Below the pieces are notes generated by a model. The model was not told the DNA's origin, did not search any database, and saw nothing but the letters and a program-made list of their open reading frames with translations. Source: Suilimivivens sp964614185 (GTDB lineage Bacteria; Bacillota; Clostridia; Lachnospirales; Lachnospiraceae). Taken from it: 64,000 nucleotides of DNA. Below, piece by piece: positions 26,186-35,009 of this stretch (its first letter is position 1; each line of letters starts with the position of its first letter). Position numbers and translations under genes: made by a program. The stretch is taken from assembly GCA_964614185.1 (NCBI GenBank), contig CAZTKJ010000004.1, forward strand, positions 52,560 to 116,559, read 5' to 3'.

Positions 26186-26214
26186 ATAATACCATGAAAA
26201 CCTTTATATTTCAA
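26186..26214 (-). promoter_or_regulatory. Promoter upstream of the unknown gene and cstA
   Basis: On the minus strand TTGAAA (26209-26214) and TATTAT (26186-26191) are separated by 17 bases. The untranslated leader to the ATG at 26063 would be about 115 bases and is very AT-rich; I see no known RNA motif in it. Confidence 0.7.
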
Positions 26215-26243
26215 CTCATTTCTGTAAAAAACACAGAATAAAG

Positions 26244-27167
26244 CTATTTTATGGTATTCAGGAGCCGGAGGAAATATTCCGGCAAAGGAGCATCTGTTTC
26301 AATATATTCATTATTCTGCGGATGATGAAAACCCAGAATTTTTGCATGCAGGCACTGTCCCTGCAGATGGAAAGGAGATTTTATATTCCCATAAATTTCA
26401 TCCCCCAGAAGCGGGTGTCCTATACTGGCCATATGTACCCGGATCTGATGGGTCCTTCCTGTTTCCAATGTACATTCTACATAAGTATATTTTTCGAAAT
26501 GTAAAAGCACTTTATAATGGGTAATGGCTTCTTTCCCACCACTCTTAACCACAGCCATTTTCTTTCGGTCACTTGGATGTCTTCCGATCAATGTATGGAT
26601 GGTTCCTTCATCTTCTTTCAAAACGCCCCATACAATTGCATGATACTTCCGTATAATACTATGAGCCTTTAACTGCTCCGCTATAGAGGCATGGGCTGCA
26701 TCATTCTTACATACAATTACGGAACCTGTAGTATCCTTATCTATTCTGTGGACGATTCCAGGCCTGAGCACTCCATTGATACCGCTCAAATTACCTTTGC
26801 AAAGATAAAGAAGTGCATTTACCATGGTATGACTGTAATGTCCCGGAGCCGGATGTACTACCATATCTTTTGGTTTATTTACTACTATGACATCATTATC
26901 TTCATATAAAATATCAAGAGGGATATTTTCAGGTTCAATATCCGGCGTGGCGGCGGGAGGAAGATATAATCTGATCTTGTCTCCTGATTTCAGCTTATAA
27001 TTCGCCTTTTTACTGCTTTCATTCACAGTAACATTTCCTTCACCTAAAAGCTTTTGAATATATGAACGTGAAAGAGAATCCATAAGCGCATTTAAGTACT
27101 TATCGATTCTCTCACCTTCCCATTCATCTGAAATAATAAAATAAAATTCTTTTAATTCTTCTTCCAT
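26244..27167 (-). CDS. rluD: RluD-type 23S rRNA pseudouridine synthase
   Basis: The 307-residue enzyme isomerises uridine to pseudouridine in structured RNA. It has an N-terminal S4 domain (RIDKYLNALMDSLSRSYIQKLLGEGNVTVNE, about 16-50) and the RluA/RluD catalytic motif HRIDKDTTG, whose first Asp (HRID) is catalytic. GRTHQIRVHMASIGHPLLGDEIYG is also typical. The family call is safe, but the exact target site is not. It follows lspA by 4 bases, the usual pairing in Firmicutes. Confidence 0.92.
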   Translation of the reverse strand: MEEELKEFYFIISDEWEGERIDKYLNALMDSLSRSYIQKLLGEGNVTVNESSKKANYKLKSGDKIRLYLPPAATPDIEPENIPLDILYEDNDVIVVNKPKDMVVHPAPGHYSHTMVNALLYLCKGNLSGINGVLRPGIVHRIDKDTTGSVIVCKNDAAHASIAEQLKAHSIIRKYHAIVWGVLKEDEGTIHTLIGRHPSDRKKMAVVKSGGKEAITHYKVLLHFEKYTYVECTLETGRTHQIRVHMASIGHPLLGDEIYGNIKSPFHLQGQCLHAKILGFHHPQNNEYIETDAPLPEYFLRLLNTIK

Positions 27168-27171
27168 AAAA

Positions 27172-27699
27172 TTATTTTAATTCCCTGAATTTTTTCTGGT
27201 TAAAGCTTAAAAAGTTAAAATCATTTTCTTTATATACAAACAATACCTCAAAAATTAATATCGCCGTCGCTATTGTTACGTACATATCTGCAACATTAAA
27301 AATAGGAAAATTAATAAGAACAATATAAATAAAATCAACTACATAATCCAGCCTCAGTCTGTCTATCATATTACCGATAGCGCCTCCTGCGATCATGGTC
27401 AGTAATATATGCAGTTTCAGATATTTTTTTTCGTAAGGTACGCGGAACAGAACAAAAACGATCACACCAAGGAATATAAGCGCTACAAATACAAAAAATA
27501 TTTTTTGGTTTTGAAGCATGCCAAAAGCTGCTCCCCGATTCTCTAAATAATTAAATTCAAGAACTCCGTCAATAATATTGAATGCAGGCTGATCCTTCAG
27601 CTTAACTACAGCGCTGTTTTTTGTTATTCTGTCAAGGGCTACCAATATTATAAGCAATATAACATCAAGACACAAAAGTCCGGCTTTTTTCTTATTCAT
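27172..27699 (-). CDS. lspA: Lipoprotein signal peptidase
   Basis: LspA cleaves signal peptides from diacylglyceryl-prolipoproteins in the membrane. The 175-residue protein has four hydrophobic segments and both catalytic Asp motifs: GGAIGNMIDRL and FNVADMYVTI. The upstream NRGAAFGML motif is also conserved. It would process the lipoproteins in this window (9170-11845 and probably the carboxypeptidase at 32115). It lies between aroB and rluD on one strand. Confidence 0.95.
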   Translation of the reverse strand: MNKKKAGLLCLDVILLIILVALDRITKNSAVVKLKDQPAFNIIDGVLEFNYLENRGAAFGMLQNQKIFFVFVALIFLGVIVFVLFRVPYEKKYLKLHILLTMIAGGAIGNMIDRLRLDYVVDFIYIVLINFPIFNVADMYVTIATAILIFEVLFVYKENDFNFLSFNQKKFRELK

Positions 27700-27721
27700 G
27701 AAACCACCTTATCTGATAAAA

Positions 27722-28828
27722 TTATTCGCCATCTTCCGTATATAGAAGTTCTTTTACGGCATTTAAAATGTCTTCATCGGTTACATTCAGATCAATAACT
27801 GCCTTGCCTACTTTTTTCAGAAGAATAAATTTAATTGTGGCGCCTTCTGTTTTTTTATCGGATTTCGTCAATGCCAGGATCTCTTCCGGCTGAATTCCCT
27901 CAATAGAAATAGGCAGCTGGAACGGAACAAACATATCCCTTATTTCATAGTATTCATCCATAGAAAGCCATTCATGCTTCCATGAGATAAATGCAGCAGC
28001 TACGCATCCAAGAGCTACACATTCCCCATGGGATAAAGTAAAATTCTTGGCTTTTTCAATTGCATGTCCTATAGTATGTCCAAAATTCAAAAGCGCCCTG
28101 TCACCCTTTTCTTTGGGATCTTTTTCAACTACCAGCTTTTTCACCATACAGCTGCGCCGAACCATTTCCATTAATGTATCCAAATCCCTGTCACGAATCT
28201 CATACATCATATCAAGCAGCCATTCATAAAACAGACCGTCTTTGATCAGACCATGTTTCATGACCTCTGCAAAACCATTAAAAAATTGTCTGTCATCAAG
28301 GGTTTTTAATGTGGCAATATTCATGTAAACAAGTTTGGGCATATAAAATGCGCCAACCATGTTCTTATATCCATCAAAGTCCACACCTGTTTTGCCGCCA
28401 ATGCTGGAATCTGACTGGGCAAGCAGTGTAGTGGGAATTTGAATGAAGTCTACACCGCGTAAATAAGTGGCAGCAATAAAACCTGTTACATCGCCAACCA
28501 CACCTCCACCCAGCGCTATCAGCAGATCTTTTCTGCCAAATTTTTTACTGATTAAAAATTTATAGGCATCCCTGACGGTATCAAGGGTTTTATTTCCTTC
28601 TCCTGCCGGAAAAGAATAAATAACGCTTTCCCTGCTGTTATCACTAAGCAGTCCCATAACTTCATCCCCATATAATTCTGCCACCTGGGAATCTGTAATA
28701 ATGCAGACTTTTTTGCTTTTTACATCCAGCTTTTCCAATTCCGCCGGCAGTTCCTCAAAGGAGAGGGAAAAAACAATATCATAGCAAGGTTTTCTTTCAT
28801 AAGAAATAGTAATTCTTTCAGACATCAT
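27722..28828 (-). CDS. aroB: 3-Dehydroquinate synthase
   Basis: AroB cyclises DAHP to 3-dehydroquinate in the shikimate pathway, using NAD and a metal ion. The 368-residue length is typical. Conserved segments are ALGGGVVGDVTGFIAATYLRGVDFIQIPTTLLAQSDSSIGGKTGVDF, and the metal-binding FGHTIGHAIE and LSHGECVALG. The first ATG (28828) follows AGGAGA; a second ATG is adjacent. It starts just after the terminator of sepF, so it may depend on readthrough or an internal promoter. Confidence 0.96.
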   Translation of the reverse strand: MMSERITISYERKPCYDIVFSLSFEELPAELEKLDVKSKKVCIITDSQVAELYGDEVMGLLSDNSRESVIYSFPAGEGNKTLDTVRDAYKFLISKKFGRKDLLIALGGGVVGDVTGFIAATYLRGVDFIQIPTTLLAQSDSSIGGKTGVDFDGYKNMVGAFYMPKLVYMNIATLKTLDDRQFFNGFAEVMKHGLIKDGLFYEWLLDMMYEIRDRDLDTLMEMVRRSCMVKKLVVEKDPKEKGDRALLNFGHTIGHAIEKAKNFTLSHGECVALGCVAAAFISWKHEWLSMDEYYEIRDMFVPFQLPISIEGIQPEEILALTKSDKKTEGATIKFILLKKVGKAVIDLNVTDEDILNAVKELLYTEDGE

Positions 28829-28841
28829 GAATCATCTCCTT

Positions 28842-28871
28842 AAAAAAAGCTTCCTGGAACCCCAGGAAGCT
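28842..28871 (-). terminator. Intrinsic terminator after sepF
   Basis: A perfect 10-bp stem (AGCTTCCTGG at 28848-28857, complement at 28862-28871) with a 4-base loop is followed on the minus strand by about seven T. It separates sepF from aroB. Confidence 0.88.
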
Positions 28872-28879
28872 GAAGCTTT

Positions 28880-29389
28880 TTATAATCCGTTATTGATCGG
28901 TACATCAAATGAACCTGATAAAATTTCCTGAAAATCTCCGGATATATCTACAATAGCCGGTGTAATAATAAATATGTAATGAGATATTTTCTGAAGGTTT
29001 CCACCGATAGCAAAGCAGGAACCGGAAGTAAAATCAATAATTCTCTGTGCAATGTCAACATCCAATCCTTCTAAATTAAGAACCACTGTTCTGTTGGCCA
29101 ATAACGTTTCAGTAATTTCCCTTGCATCCTCAATAGTTGTAGGTTTGATCACACATACCTCCATACCGTTACCGCTCTTTTTGGTCTGGCGCATAGGTGT
29201 TACTTTAGGGGTCGTCTTTTTCACAACCGTCTTATCTTCTTCAGGTTCTTTACTGATTTCCTTTACAACAGGAAGTTTTTTGGGTTTTTCTTCTATGGTG
29301 TTCTCTTCATCATAATAATCATCATCATAGAAATCATCCTCAACATCGTTTAACTTCATGTAATTGATAAACTTGTCCATTACTCCCAT
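28880..29389 (-). CDS. sepF: Cell division protein SepF
   Basis: SepF binds FtsZ and the membrane and organises the division ring. The 169-residue protein has an N-terminal amphipathic stretch (MDKFINYMKLN), an acidic linker (DDFYDDDYYDEEN), and the conserved DUF552 domain (about 80-165: VCVIKPTTIEDAREITETLLANRTVVLNLEG, AQRIIDFTSGSCFAIGG). It follows yggS as in most Gram-positive bacteria. The first of two ATGs is used, behind AAGGAG. Confidence 0.94.
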   Translation of the reverse strand: MGVMDKFINYMKLNDVEDDFYDDDYYDEENTIEEKPKKLPVVKEISKEPEEDKTVVKKTTPKVTPMRQTKKSGNGMEVCVIKPTTIEDAREITETLLANRTVVLNLEGLDVDIAQRIIDFTSGSCFAIGGNLQKISHYIFIITPAIVDISGDFQEILSGSFDVPINNGL

Positions 29390-29405
29390 TTTATGCGCTC
29401 CTTAT

Positions 29406-30098
29406 CTACATTGCATAATGACGTTCTCCAAAGATACCAGTGCCTACACGCACGAAATCAGCACCTTCTTCTACCGCAACTGCATAATCTCCTGTCATAC
29501 CCATTGACAAAATATTCATACTAACATTATCAATGTTTTTCTTCCTTATGTCAACAGATAATTCTCTGATACCCACAAAATACTGACGATTTTTTTCCGG
29601 ATCATCAACATATGGCGCTATGGTCATTAATCCTTTTACTGCAACACCGGGCAAAACTGCCACCTGGCGTATGAGATTTTCTGCTTCTGATGGCGCTATG
29701 CCGAATTTTGTTTCTTCCCCTGCCATATTTACTTCTATCAGAACAGAAACCGTTACATTCTTTTTAAGAGCCTCTTTACTGATTTCTTCTGCCAGTCTTA
29801 TGGAATCCACACTATGAATCATATAAACTTTATCGACGATATATTTTACCTTATTCCTCTGCAAATGGCCAATCATATGCCATTTAATGTCTTTTGGCAT
29901 TACTTCATATTTATCAACAAGTTCCTGAACTTTATTTTCACCAAAATGACGGCATCCCAGTTCATAAGCCTGCATCAGCATTTCCACAGGCTTTGTCTTA
30001 CTTACTGCTATTAATGTTACATCCTCATTATTCCGCCCTGACTTTCTACTGGCTTCTGCCATTTTTTCTTTTACCTTATCCAGATTTTCTGCAATCAT
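29406..30098 (-). CDS. YggS family PLP-binding protein
   Basis: YggS/PLPBP proteins bind pyridoxal phosphate and maintain B6 and amino-acid balance. The 230-residue protein has the PLP lysine motif VTLIAVSKTKPVE, followed by FGENKVQEL, WHMIGHLQRNK, SMGMTGDYAVAVEEGADFVRVGTGIFG. All family hallmarks are present. It lies 16 bases upstream of sepF and 8 bases downstream of the HlyD-like gene. Confidence 0.94.
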   Translation of the reverse strand: MIAENLDKVKEKMAEASRKSGRNNEDVTLIAVSKTKPVEMLMQAYELGCRHFGENKVQELVDKYEVMPKDIKWHMIGHLQRNKVKYIVDKVYMIHSVDSIRLAEEISKEALKKNVTVSVLIEVNMAGEETKFGIAPSEAENLIRQVAVLPGVAVKGLMTIAPYVDDPEKNRQYFVGIRELSVDIRKKNIDNVSMNILSMGMTGDYAVAVEEGADFVRVGTGIFGERHYAM

Positions 30099-30106
30099 AA
30101 AAACCT

Positions 30107-31504
30107 CTATTCATTAATAATTTCATTATCTTCTATTGAACCGGCATCCAGTGCGATATAGTCATAAACACTAAGTCCATACTGCGTATTTGATTTTACA
30201 ATGGCATACTCTTCATTTTCGTATAGAACATCAATCTGTTTAAAATCGGCATATCCTTTATTGATGTTATAAACTCCTACCAGTGTGCCTTTTCTGCTGA
30301 CAGCTTCTTTTTGAGTAGAATCCGGTTTGATAATATAGTCGCCACTGCGCAACTGGGAATCATCCAGATAATATTCCGTTTCTGTTGCATTATAAATAGT
30401 TGTTTCAATAAACTCTGTTGTAGCCGTTCCATCTTCTGTATATGTTTCACGCATGACGCCGTCATGCCCGTATTCACCGCCCTGAGTAACAAATTCCTTA
30501 GGAACAATAAAAAATTCTTTTTGCACAATAGCAGACTGCGGAATTTTGAGTCCTGTTTCTTCCTCTGTAATAAGCTCAACATCAATAAAACGGTCCGTAC
30601 AGAAAGAGATCATGGAATTTGTAAAGGTCAGCTTAACAAATATATCCCCATCAGGATTCGTATATCTGCTTACCTGTCCCCATGATGTGTCCTGATTTTT
30701 CAGAAATTTTACCTTGACGTATTCCAGTTCCTCCAGCTCATCAGCCTTGCTTTCATCTACCTGAATTACTAATGACCAGTCTTCATCTTTTGACAATTTA
30801 TAAACAGGATCGCCGTGAGCAATCAATTCATTGCTGATCAACTGTGTTTTTTCATACTGCTTTGTATCAAACAGATCAGCGCTAAAATCTTCCAGTGTCA
30901 ATTCTTCATATCCATCTACAGAATAAATCACAATCCCCGTTTCAGGAGCCCGGCAAAAAGAAATAAGGTCAGAAATTCCGGCACTGTTTATTTTATCAAT
31001 ATTTTCAAGGACATTGGCGTTGGACAGCTTTAATACGGTTCCCTTCACATTATATTTAAAATCATAAACTTCAGAAAAATTATGAGGATCAAATCCTGTA
31101 ACGAAGCCTAATATTTCTGATTTAAGTTCTGCCAAATCTTCCGATGACAATGTGCTATTGCCGGAATTCTCAGACGCTATATATTCTGCAAGTCTTCCTG
31201 ATTCATCCAGTGTATAAACAAGATTCCCAACACCTACACGCTCTCCTTCTCTGGCAAAATAGTTGATATATCCTGCCTGATCTGCAGTAATGATCTCTTC
31301 ATTGCGCAAAGCAATTCCCTGATAAATATTATTTGCAGAAAGAGAACCCTCCTTTACCTCATAGGGTACGGTATGCTTTTGTGTGAAATATCCGAAAATA
31401 CAGATAATGATATATACCAGCATGGCGGCAAAAATAACCATGCCGATATTAATGTTTAAAGGTTTTCTGTACTTTACGATCTTATTGTCATTATTACTGT
31501 TCAA
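30107..31504 (-). CDS. HlyD-like membrane-fusion/adaptor protein
   Basis: The protein of about 465 residues has one N-terminal transmembrane segment (IGMVIFAAMLVYIIICIFGYF), then an extracytoplasmic region with a lipoyl/barrel-type part (VKEGSLSANNIYQGIALRNEEIITADQAGYINYFAREGERVGVGNLVYTL). The C-terminal part has FVKLTFTNSMISF and LKIPQSAIV, as in HlyD-family adaptors. No exporter gene is adjacent; the location in the sepF cluster suggests a role at the envelope or septum. A TTG at 31504 follows AAGGAG by 7 bases and is preferred. A GTG at 31543 would start right at the terminator tail with no ribosome site. Confidence 0.75.
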   Translation of the reverse strand: MNSNNDNKIVKYRKPLNINIGMVIFAAMLVYIIICIFGYFTQKHTVPYEVKEGSLSANNIYQGIALRNEEIITADQAGYINYFAREGERVGVGNLVYTLDESGRLAEYIASENSGNSTLSSEDLAELKSEILGFVTGFDPHNFSEVYDFKYNVKGTVLKLSNANVLENIDKINSAGISDLISFCRAPETGIVIYSVDGYEELTLEDFSADLFDTKQYEKTQLISNELIAHGDPVYKLSKDEDWSLVIQVDESKADELEELEYVKVKFLKNQDTSWGQVSRYTNPDGDIFVKLTFTNSMISFCTDRFIDVELITEEETGLKIPQSAIVQKEFFIVPKEFVTQGGEYGHDGVMRETYTEDGTATTEFIETTIYNATETEYYLDDSQLRSGDYIIKPDSTQKEAVSRKGTLVGVYNINKGYADFKQIDVLYENEEYAIVKSNTQYGLSVYDYIALDAGSIEDNEIINE

Positions 31505-31543
31505 ATCAGCACTCCTTGTAATAGGTTCATTACTTACACGCAC

Positions 31544-31572
31544 AAAAACCCCAGATAGGCTTCCGGGGTTTT
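31544..31572 (-). terminator. Intrinsic terminator after the P-loop protein gene
   Basis: On the minus strand AACCCCGG and GGGGTTTTT flank a short loop (31544-31572), ending in a T run. It lies just downstream of the 31596 stop codon. Confidence 0.75.
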
Positions 31573-31595
31573 ATGTAAAGTCACATGCAATATTT

Positions 31596-32015
31596 CTATA
31601 AAGAAACAATAACCTTCTCTTTCAATGAATCAGAAAGTTCTGTTTCATCAAGCAATACGCTTAATACAAAATCTACACCAAAATTCTGGCTGATTGTTTC
31701 AAGCCTGTTTACAATAGGTTCAATATCTGTGTCTTCTGCACATGCAATCTTTAAAAAGCTGTCAAAATACATCTGCTGTAAATCATGATCCTGAGAAATA
31801 ATTCCACAAACAAATCCGATAAATTCGTTTGAATCGGATAACATATATGAGGATACATCAATCAATCTTACCTTATTATTTAATTCATACATATGTTTGG
31901 TATTTTTATCCAGATAAACGATATTGCCGGATACGTTCTGAACTTCACTATTCACCTTGTCCAACAAATGTTTTGTCTTGCCTTTTCCATTTTTTCCTGC
32001 AACTAACTGAACCAT
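31596..32015 (-). CDS. Small P-loop protein of unknown function
   Basis: This 139-residue protein has a Walker A motif at residues 7-14 (GKNGKGKT). IVYLDKNTKHMYELNNKVRLIDVSSY follows, with a possible Walker B-like strand (VRLIDV). The rest is helical and acidic. It is much shorter than typical P-loop NTPases, so it may be a minimal domain that works with a partner. The ATG lies behind AGGAGGG, and a terminator follows. It sits between the carboxypeptidase and HlyD-like genes; the function is unknown. Confidence 0.72.
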   Translation of the reverse strand: MVQLVAGKNGKGKTKHLLDKVNSEVQNVSGNIVYLDKNTKHMYELNNKVRLIDVSSYMLSDSNEFIGFVCGIISQDHDLQQMYFDSFLKIACAEDTDIEPIVNRLETISQNFGVDFVLSVLLDETELSDSLKEKVIVSL

Positions 32016-32114
32016 TGGTAAACCCTCCTAAAGTATATTCGCTATATATGAAGTGGAGATGTTCCGTATATAACCTGTTATCATTATAAAATATTATGCC
32101 TTAAAAAACAACTG

Positions 32115-33113
32115 TTAATTGTTAATTTCACCAAGCAATTCTGTCATCGCTCCATACAAATCATCCCTGCTTTCCGAACGCATGATGACGGATATATATG
32201 GATTGCCCTGCGTATCTCTGGAAACTAAAACAAGACAATGTCCTGCTGCATTGGTAGTGCCTGTTTTACCACCCAGTACCGTAATTCCGGAAGGTGCTTC
32301 TGCATTGCCCTGCAGATAGTAATTTGTACTTTTTACAGACAACTCTTTAGCTGCTCCGTTCTTGTCATAGTATACGGTTGAATACTCCGGCATATGGATG
32401 ATTTCATTAAAACGGTCATATTGGATTGCCGCATTGGTAATCAAATAAATATCATACACTGTTGTATAGTGTCCATCGTCCGAAAGTCCATGAGGATTTG
32501 CAAAATGGGTATTGGTTGCTCCCAGCAGAAGCGCCTCCTGATTCATCATGTCTACAAATTCTTCCAGGGAACCGGCAACACCTTCTGCAATTAACACTGC
32601 AGCATCATTCGCGGAATTAATAAGAAGTATATGTAGTGCCTGATCTAAGGTCATCTGATCTCCTTCTCTCAATCCACAGGTCTGCGCACCCGATTCTAAG
32701 TTCGTCACATTGGAGGATGCCGTAAGTACCATATCAGAAGAACCATACTTCAATGCCACCAGCGCTGTCATGATTTTGGTAAGACTGGCGGGATAAAGCT
32801 GCTCATGCACATTTTTGGCATAAAGAGTCTCTTTGCCATTGATATGGAATAATCCGGCGCCTGATGCCTTGGACATATCTACGTTATTCAGATTGATGTC
32901 GGAAGACACTACACATAAATCGGAAGCAAATGGCTCTGCGCTCCGGCTTTCTTCTTTTATATTCACAATACGAAAACTGCTGACTTCCGAATTTACTTCA
33001 TAAGGCATTTCATAAGAACGAGCGCCACAGCCGCATAACAGCATTAAAGACATGGCCATCAGCAGAATGCTCCCTCTTTGGGAAATATGTTTTATTTTAT
33101 TTATAATTTTCAC
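32115..33113 (-). CDS. D-alanyl-D-alanine carboxypeptidase (S11 family), probable lipoprotein
   Basis: S11 enzymes trim the terminal D-Ala from peptidoglycan stem peptides. The 332-residue protein has a signal peptide ending in a lipobox (MLLCGC, Cys29) and the three active-site motifs: SLTKIMTAL (SxxK), NSANDAAVLIAEG (SxN) and GGKTGTTNAAGHC (KTG). A C-terminal membrane anchor helix is not evident, which fits lipid anchoring. The start is probably GTG at 33113, 17 bases inside the end of mgsA, so the genes are coupled. Confidence 0.88.
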   Translation of the reverse strand: MKIINKIKHISQRGSILLMAMSLMLLCGCGARSYEMPYEVNSEVSSFRIVNIKEESRSAEPFASDLCVVSSDINLNNVDMSKASGAGLFHINGKETLYAKNVHEQLYPASLTKIMTALVALKYGSSDMVLTASSNVTNLESGAQTCGLREGDQMTLDQALHILLINSANDAAVLIAEGVAGSLEEFVDMMNQEALLLGATNTHFANPHGLSDDGHYTTVYDIYLITNAAIQYDRFNEIIHMPEYSTVYYDKNGAAKELSVKSTNYYLQGNAEAPSGITVLGGKTGTTNAAGHCLVLVSRDTQGNPYISVIMRSESRDDLYGAMTELLGEINN

Positions 33114-33492
33114 GCCACTCTAAATCTCCTCTGTCTAAGGATTTTACCAAGAGCTCAGCTGTCGCCAGATTAGTTGCCAGCGGAATATTGTATACATCAC
33201 AGAACTTAACCACATTATTCACATCAGGTTCAAAATGCTTTTGTGTCAGGGGATCTCTTAAAAAAATAACAAGATCCAACTGGTTATGTTCGATTTGTGC
33301 ACAAAGCTGCTGTTCTCCGCCAAGATGTCCTGCCAGATATTTATGTATACTCAAATTAGTTACTTCTTCTACCAACCTTCCTGTTGTGCCGGTTGCATAT
33401 AACTCATTCTTACTCAATATTCCACGATATGCAATGCAGAAATTCTGCATCAGTGTTTTCTTTGCATCGTGAGCAATTAATGCGATATTCAT
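33097..33492 (-). CDS. mgsA: Methylglyoxal synthase
   Basis: MgsA turns dihydroxyacetone phosphate into methylglyoxal and phosphate, a bypass of lower glycolysis. The 131-residue protein has the family segments IALIAHDAKK, ATGTTGRLVEE, AGHLGGEQQLCAQI, and LVIFLRDPLTQKHFEPDV, the last bearing the catalytic Asp. The ATG at 33492 follows AAGGGG. Placement next to rodA is a known Firmicute arrangement. Confidence 0.93.
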   Translation of the reverse strand: MNIALIAHDAKKTLMQNFCIAYRGILSKNELYATGTTGRLVEEVTNLSIHKYLAGHLGGEQQLCAQIEHNQLDLVIFLRDPLTQKHFEPDVNNVVKFCDVYNIPLATNLATAELLVKSLDRGDLEWRENYK

Positions 33493-33543
33493 AAAGCCGT
33501 ACCCCTTCCTGCAAACATCTATCACAATTACATTCAGTATACA

Positions 33544-34650
33544 CTATTTTTGCTTACATTGTAACCCCACATTTAAAACAAATCCGATTCCTATAAAAGA
33601 ACTTACCAAAGAAGTCAGTCCGTAACTTAAAAATGGCAGCGGCAGACCAGTATTGGGAAGCAGATAAGTCACAACGCCGATGTTGATGAATCCCTGGAAA
33701 CCCAACTGTGCTCCAACACCGGCTGCAATGATCGTGCCTGCAATATCCCTTGCTCTTCTGGCAATCAAAAAACATTCCATACTGATCAACATAAGAAGTA
33801 TAACAACACAGCTGGCGCCTACAAAGCCAAACTCCTCTCCGATCACTGCAAAAATAAAGTCTGTCTGCTGTTCAGCAATAAAATCTGCATTTTTAACAGA
33901 GCTTATCTGATTATTTTTATATCCTTTTCCCGTCAACTGTCCGGAACCGATTGCCATAATGGAATATTCCTGCTGATACCCCAGTGTATTGGCATATTCT
34001 TCTTTATTAAAAAAAGCCACAATACGGTTTCCCTGATATCCTTCAAAGATCTTTTGATCCGGCTGCAGGATCAATGTAATTAATATAATTGCTGTTGGAA
34101 TGAAAACGGCAAGCACACCTATGATTATTTTCCAGCTGATACCTCCCACAAACATGATCGTAGCAAAAATCAGACAGATAACTACTGTTGTAGATAAATC
34201 CGGCTGTTTATACACCAAATAAGCGGGAATGGCAAAGAAAATAACACATAGCACAATATAGCGAAACGTATTAAGTTTTTCCTGGTGTTTCAAAATGAAC
34301 TGGGCAAAAAACAGAATAATAAATATTTTGGCTATTTCTGATGGTTGAAACCGGATGCCTCCCAGTTCCAGCCACCTTTGTGCGCCGCCTCCCTTATCAC
34401 CCATAAAAATAACAAGGGTTAAAAGCATCAGATTAAGAATATAAATCAGCCAATAAAACATTAGAATCACTGAATAATCAAACAGCGATAAAACAATCAT
34501 TAAAAAGATGCCAATGGCAAAACCTGCAATCTGCCTTGACTGTAATGATTCTTCAGCACTGCCGACAGCGATAATTCCAATGACCGCTAAAGCAATTACC
34601 ATTATGAAAAGTTTAAAATTATAATTCCGTATTCTATACTGCCTTAACAT
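33544..34650 (-). CDS. rodA: Rod-shape peptidoglycan polymerase RodA (SEDS family)
   Basis: RodA is a SEDS glycosyltransferase that polymerises lipid II for lateral wall growth together with PBP2. The 368-residue protein has about ten hydrophobic segments and SEDS hallmarks: GGAQRWLELGGIRFQPSEIAKI, KQPDLSTTVV, GNRIVAFFN, FIFAVIGEEFGFVGA, and NTGLPLPFLSYGLTSL. Position downstream of minE and near PBP2 and mreBCD favours RodA over FtsW or SpoVE. Confidence 0.93.
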   Translation of the reverse strand: MLRQYRIRNYNFKLFIMVIALAVIGIIAVGSAEESLQSRQIAGFAIGIFLMIVLSLFDYSVILMFYWLIYILNLMLLTLVIFMGDKGGGAQRWLELGGIRFQPSEIAKIFIILFFAQFILKHQEKLNTFRYIVLCVIFFAIPAYLVYKQPDLSTTVVICLIFATIMFVGGISWKIIIGVLAVFIPTAIILITLILQPDQKIFEGYQGNRIVAFFNKEEYANTLGYQQEYSIMAIGSGQLTGKGYKNNQISSVKNADFIAEQQTDFIFAVIGEEFGFVGASCVVILLMLISMECFLIARRARDIAGTIIAAGVGAQLGFQGFINIGVVTYLLPNTGLPLPFLSYGLTSLVSSFIGIGFVLNVGLQCKQK

Positions 34651-34665
34651 AAATAAACCTTCTTA

Positions 34666-34725
34666 CCCCGCATCTTGCTGCGTTGCTAACTGGATGCCCC
34701 GCCAGCTTGCTGCGGGGTTGTTAAC
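34666..34725. repeat. Two tandem imperfect GC-rich repeats
   Basis: Copies at 34666-34691 and 34697-34725 share CCCCGC, then CTTGCTGCG and a G(T)TAACT end. They are far more GC-rich than the surrounding gene-free spacer between rodA and minE. The second copy can form a CCCCGCxAGC/GCTGCGGGG-type hairpin. They may affect the minE-rodA transcript; this is not shown. Confidence 0.6.
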
Positions 34726-34728
34726 TTC

Positions 34729-34998
34729 TCATTTGCTATGTAAATCAAGAATGGGAATATTCGCATATAGCGTAGGCACTTTAGAATCATGGCCTTTGAT
34801 TCCCGTCTTACTGATCTGTATTTCCATACTTTGAGTATCAATCTTCATATATTTCGATATTACTTTTGCAATATCCGTCTTAATCATTTCCATCATCTCA
34901 GGTGAACAGTTCACACGATCTGAAATCAGCAGAATCTTCAGCCTGTCTTTTGCAATTTCCCTTGATTTTTTTCTTCCAAAAAAATGTTTCAATCCCAT
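34729..34998 (-). CDS. minE: Cell division topological specificity factor MinE
   Basis: MinE stimulates the MinD ATPase and drives Min oscillation that positions the division site. The 89-residue protein starts MGLKHFFGRKKSREIAKDRLKILLISDR, with the MinD-interacting region about 10-30, and a C-terminal topological domain (about 35-88) with SPEMMEMIKTDIAKVISKYM. I chose the ATG at 34998, behind AGGAGG. The longer frame overlaps minD and is not credible. Confidence 0.92.
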   Translation of the reverse strand: MGLKHFFGRKKSREIAKDRLKILLISDRVNCSPEMMEMIKTDIAKVISKYMKIDTQSMEIQISKTGIKGHDSKVPTLYANIPILDLHSK

Positions 34999-35009
34999 AT
35001 GTCCACCTC

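Noticed and set aside
28842..28871. Riboswitch or attenuator upstream of aroB
   Set aside because: The hairpin with its T run is explained as the terminator of sepF; there is no room for an alternative antiterminator with a sensing domain before the aroB start.
34666..34725. CRISPR array
   Set aside because: Only two imperfect, adjacent units without spacers of constant length and no cas genes.
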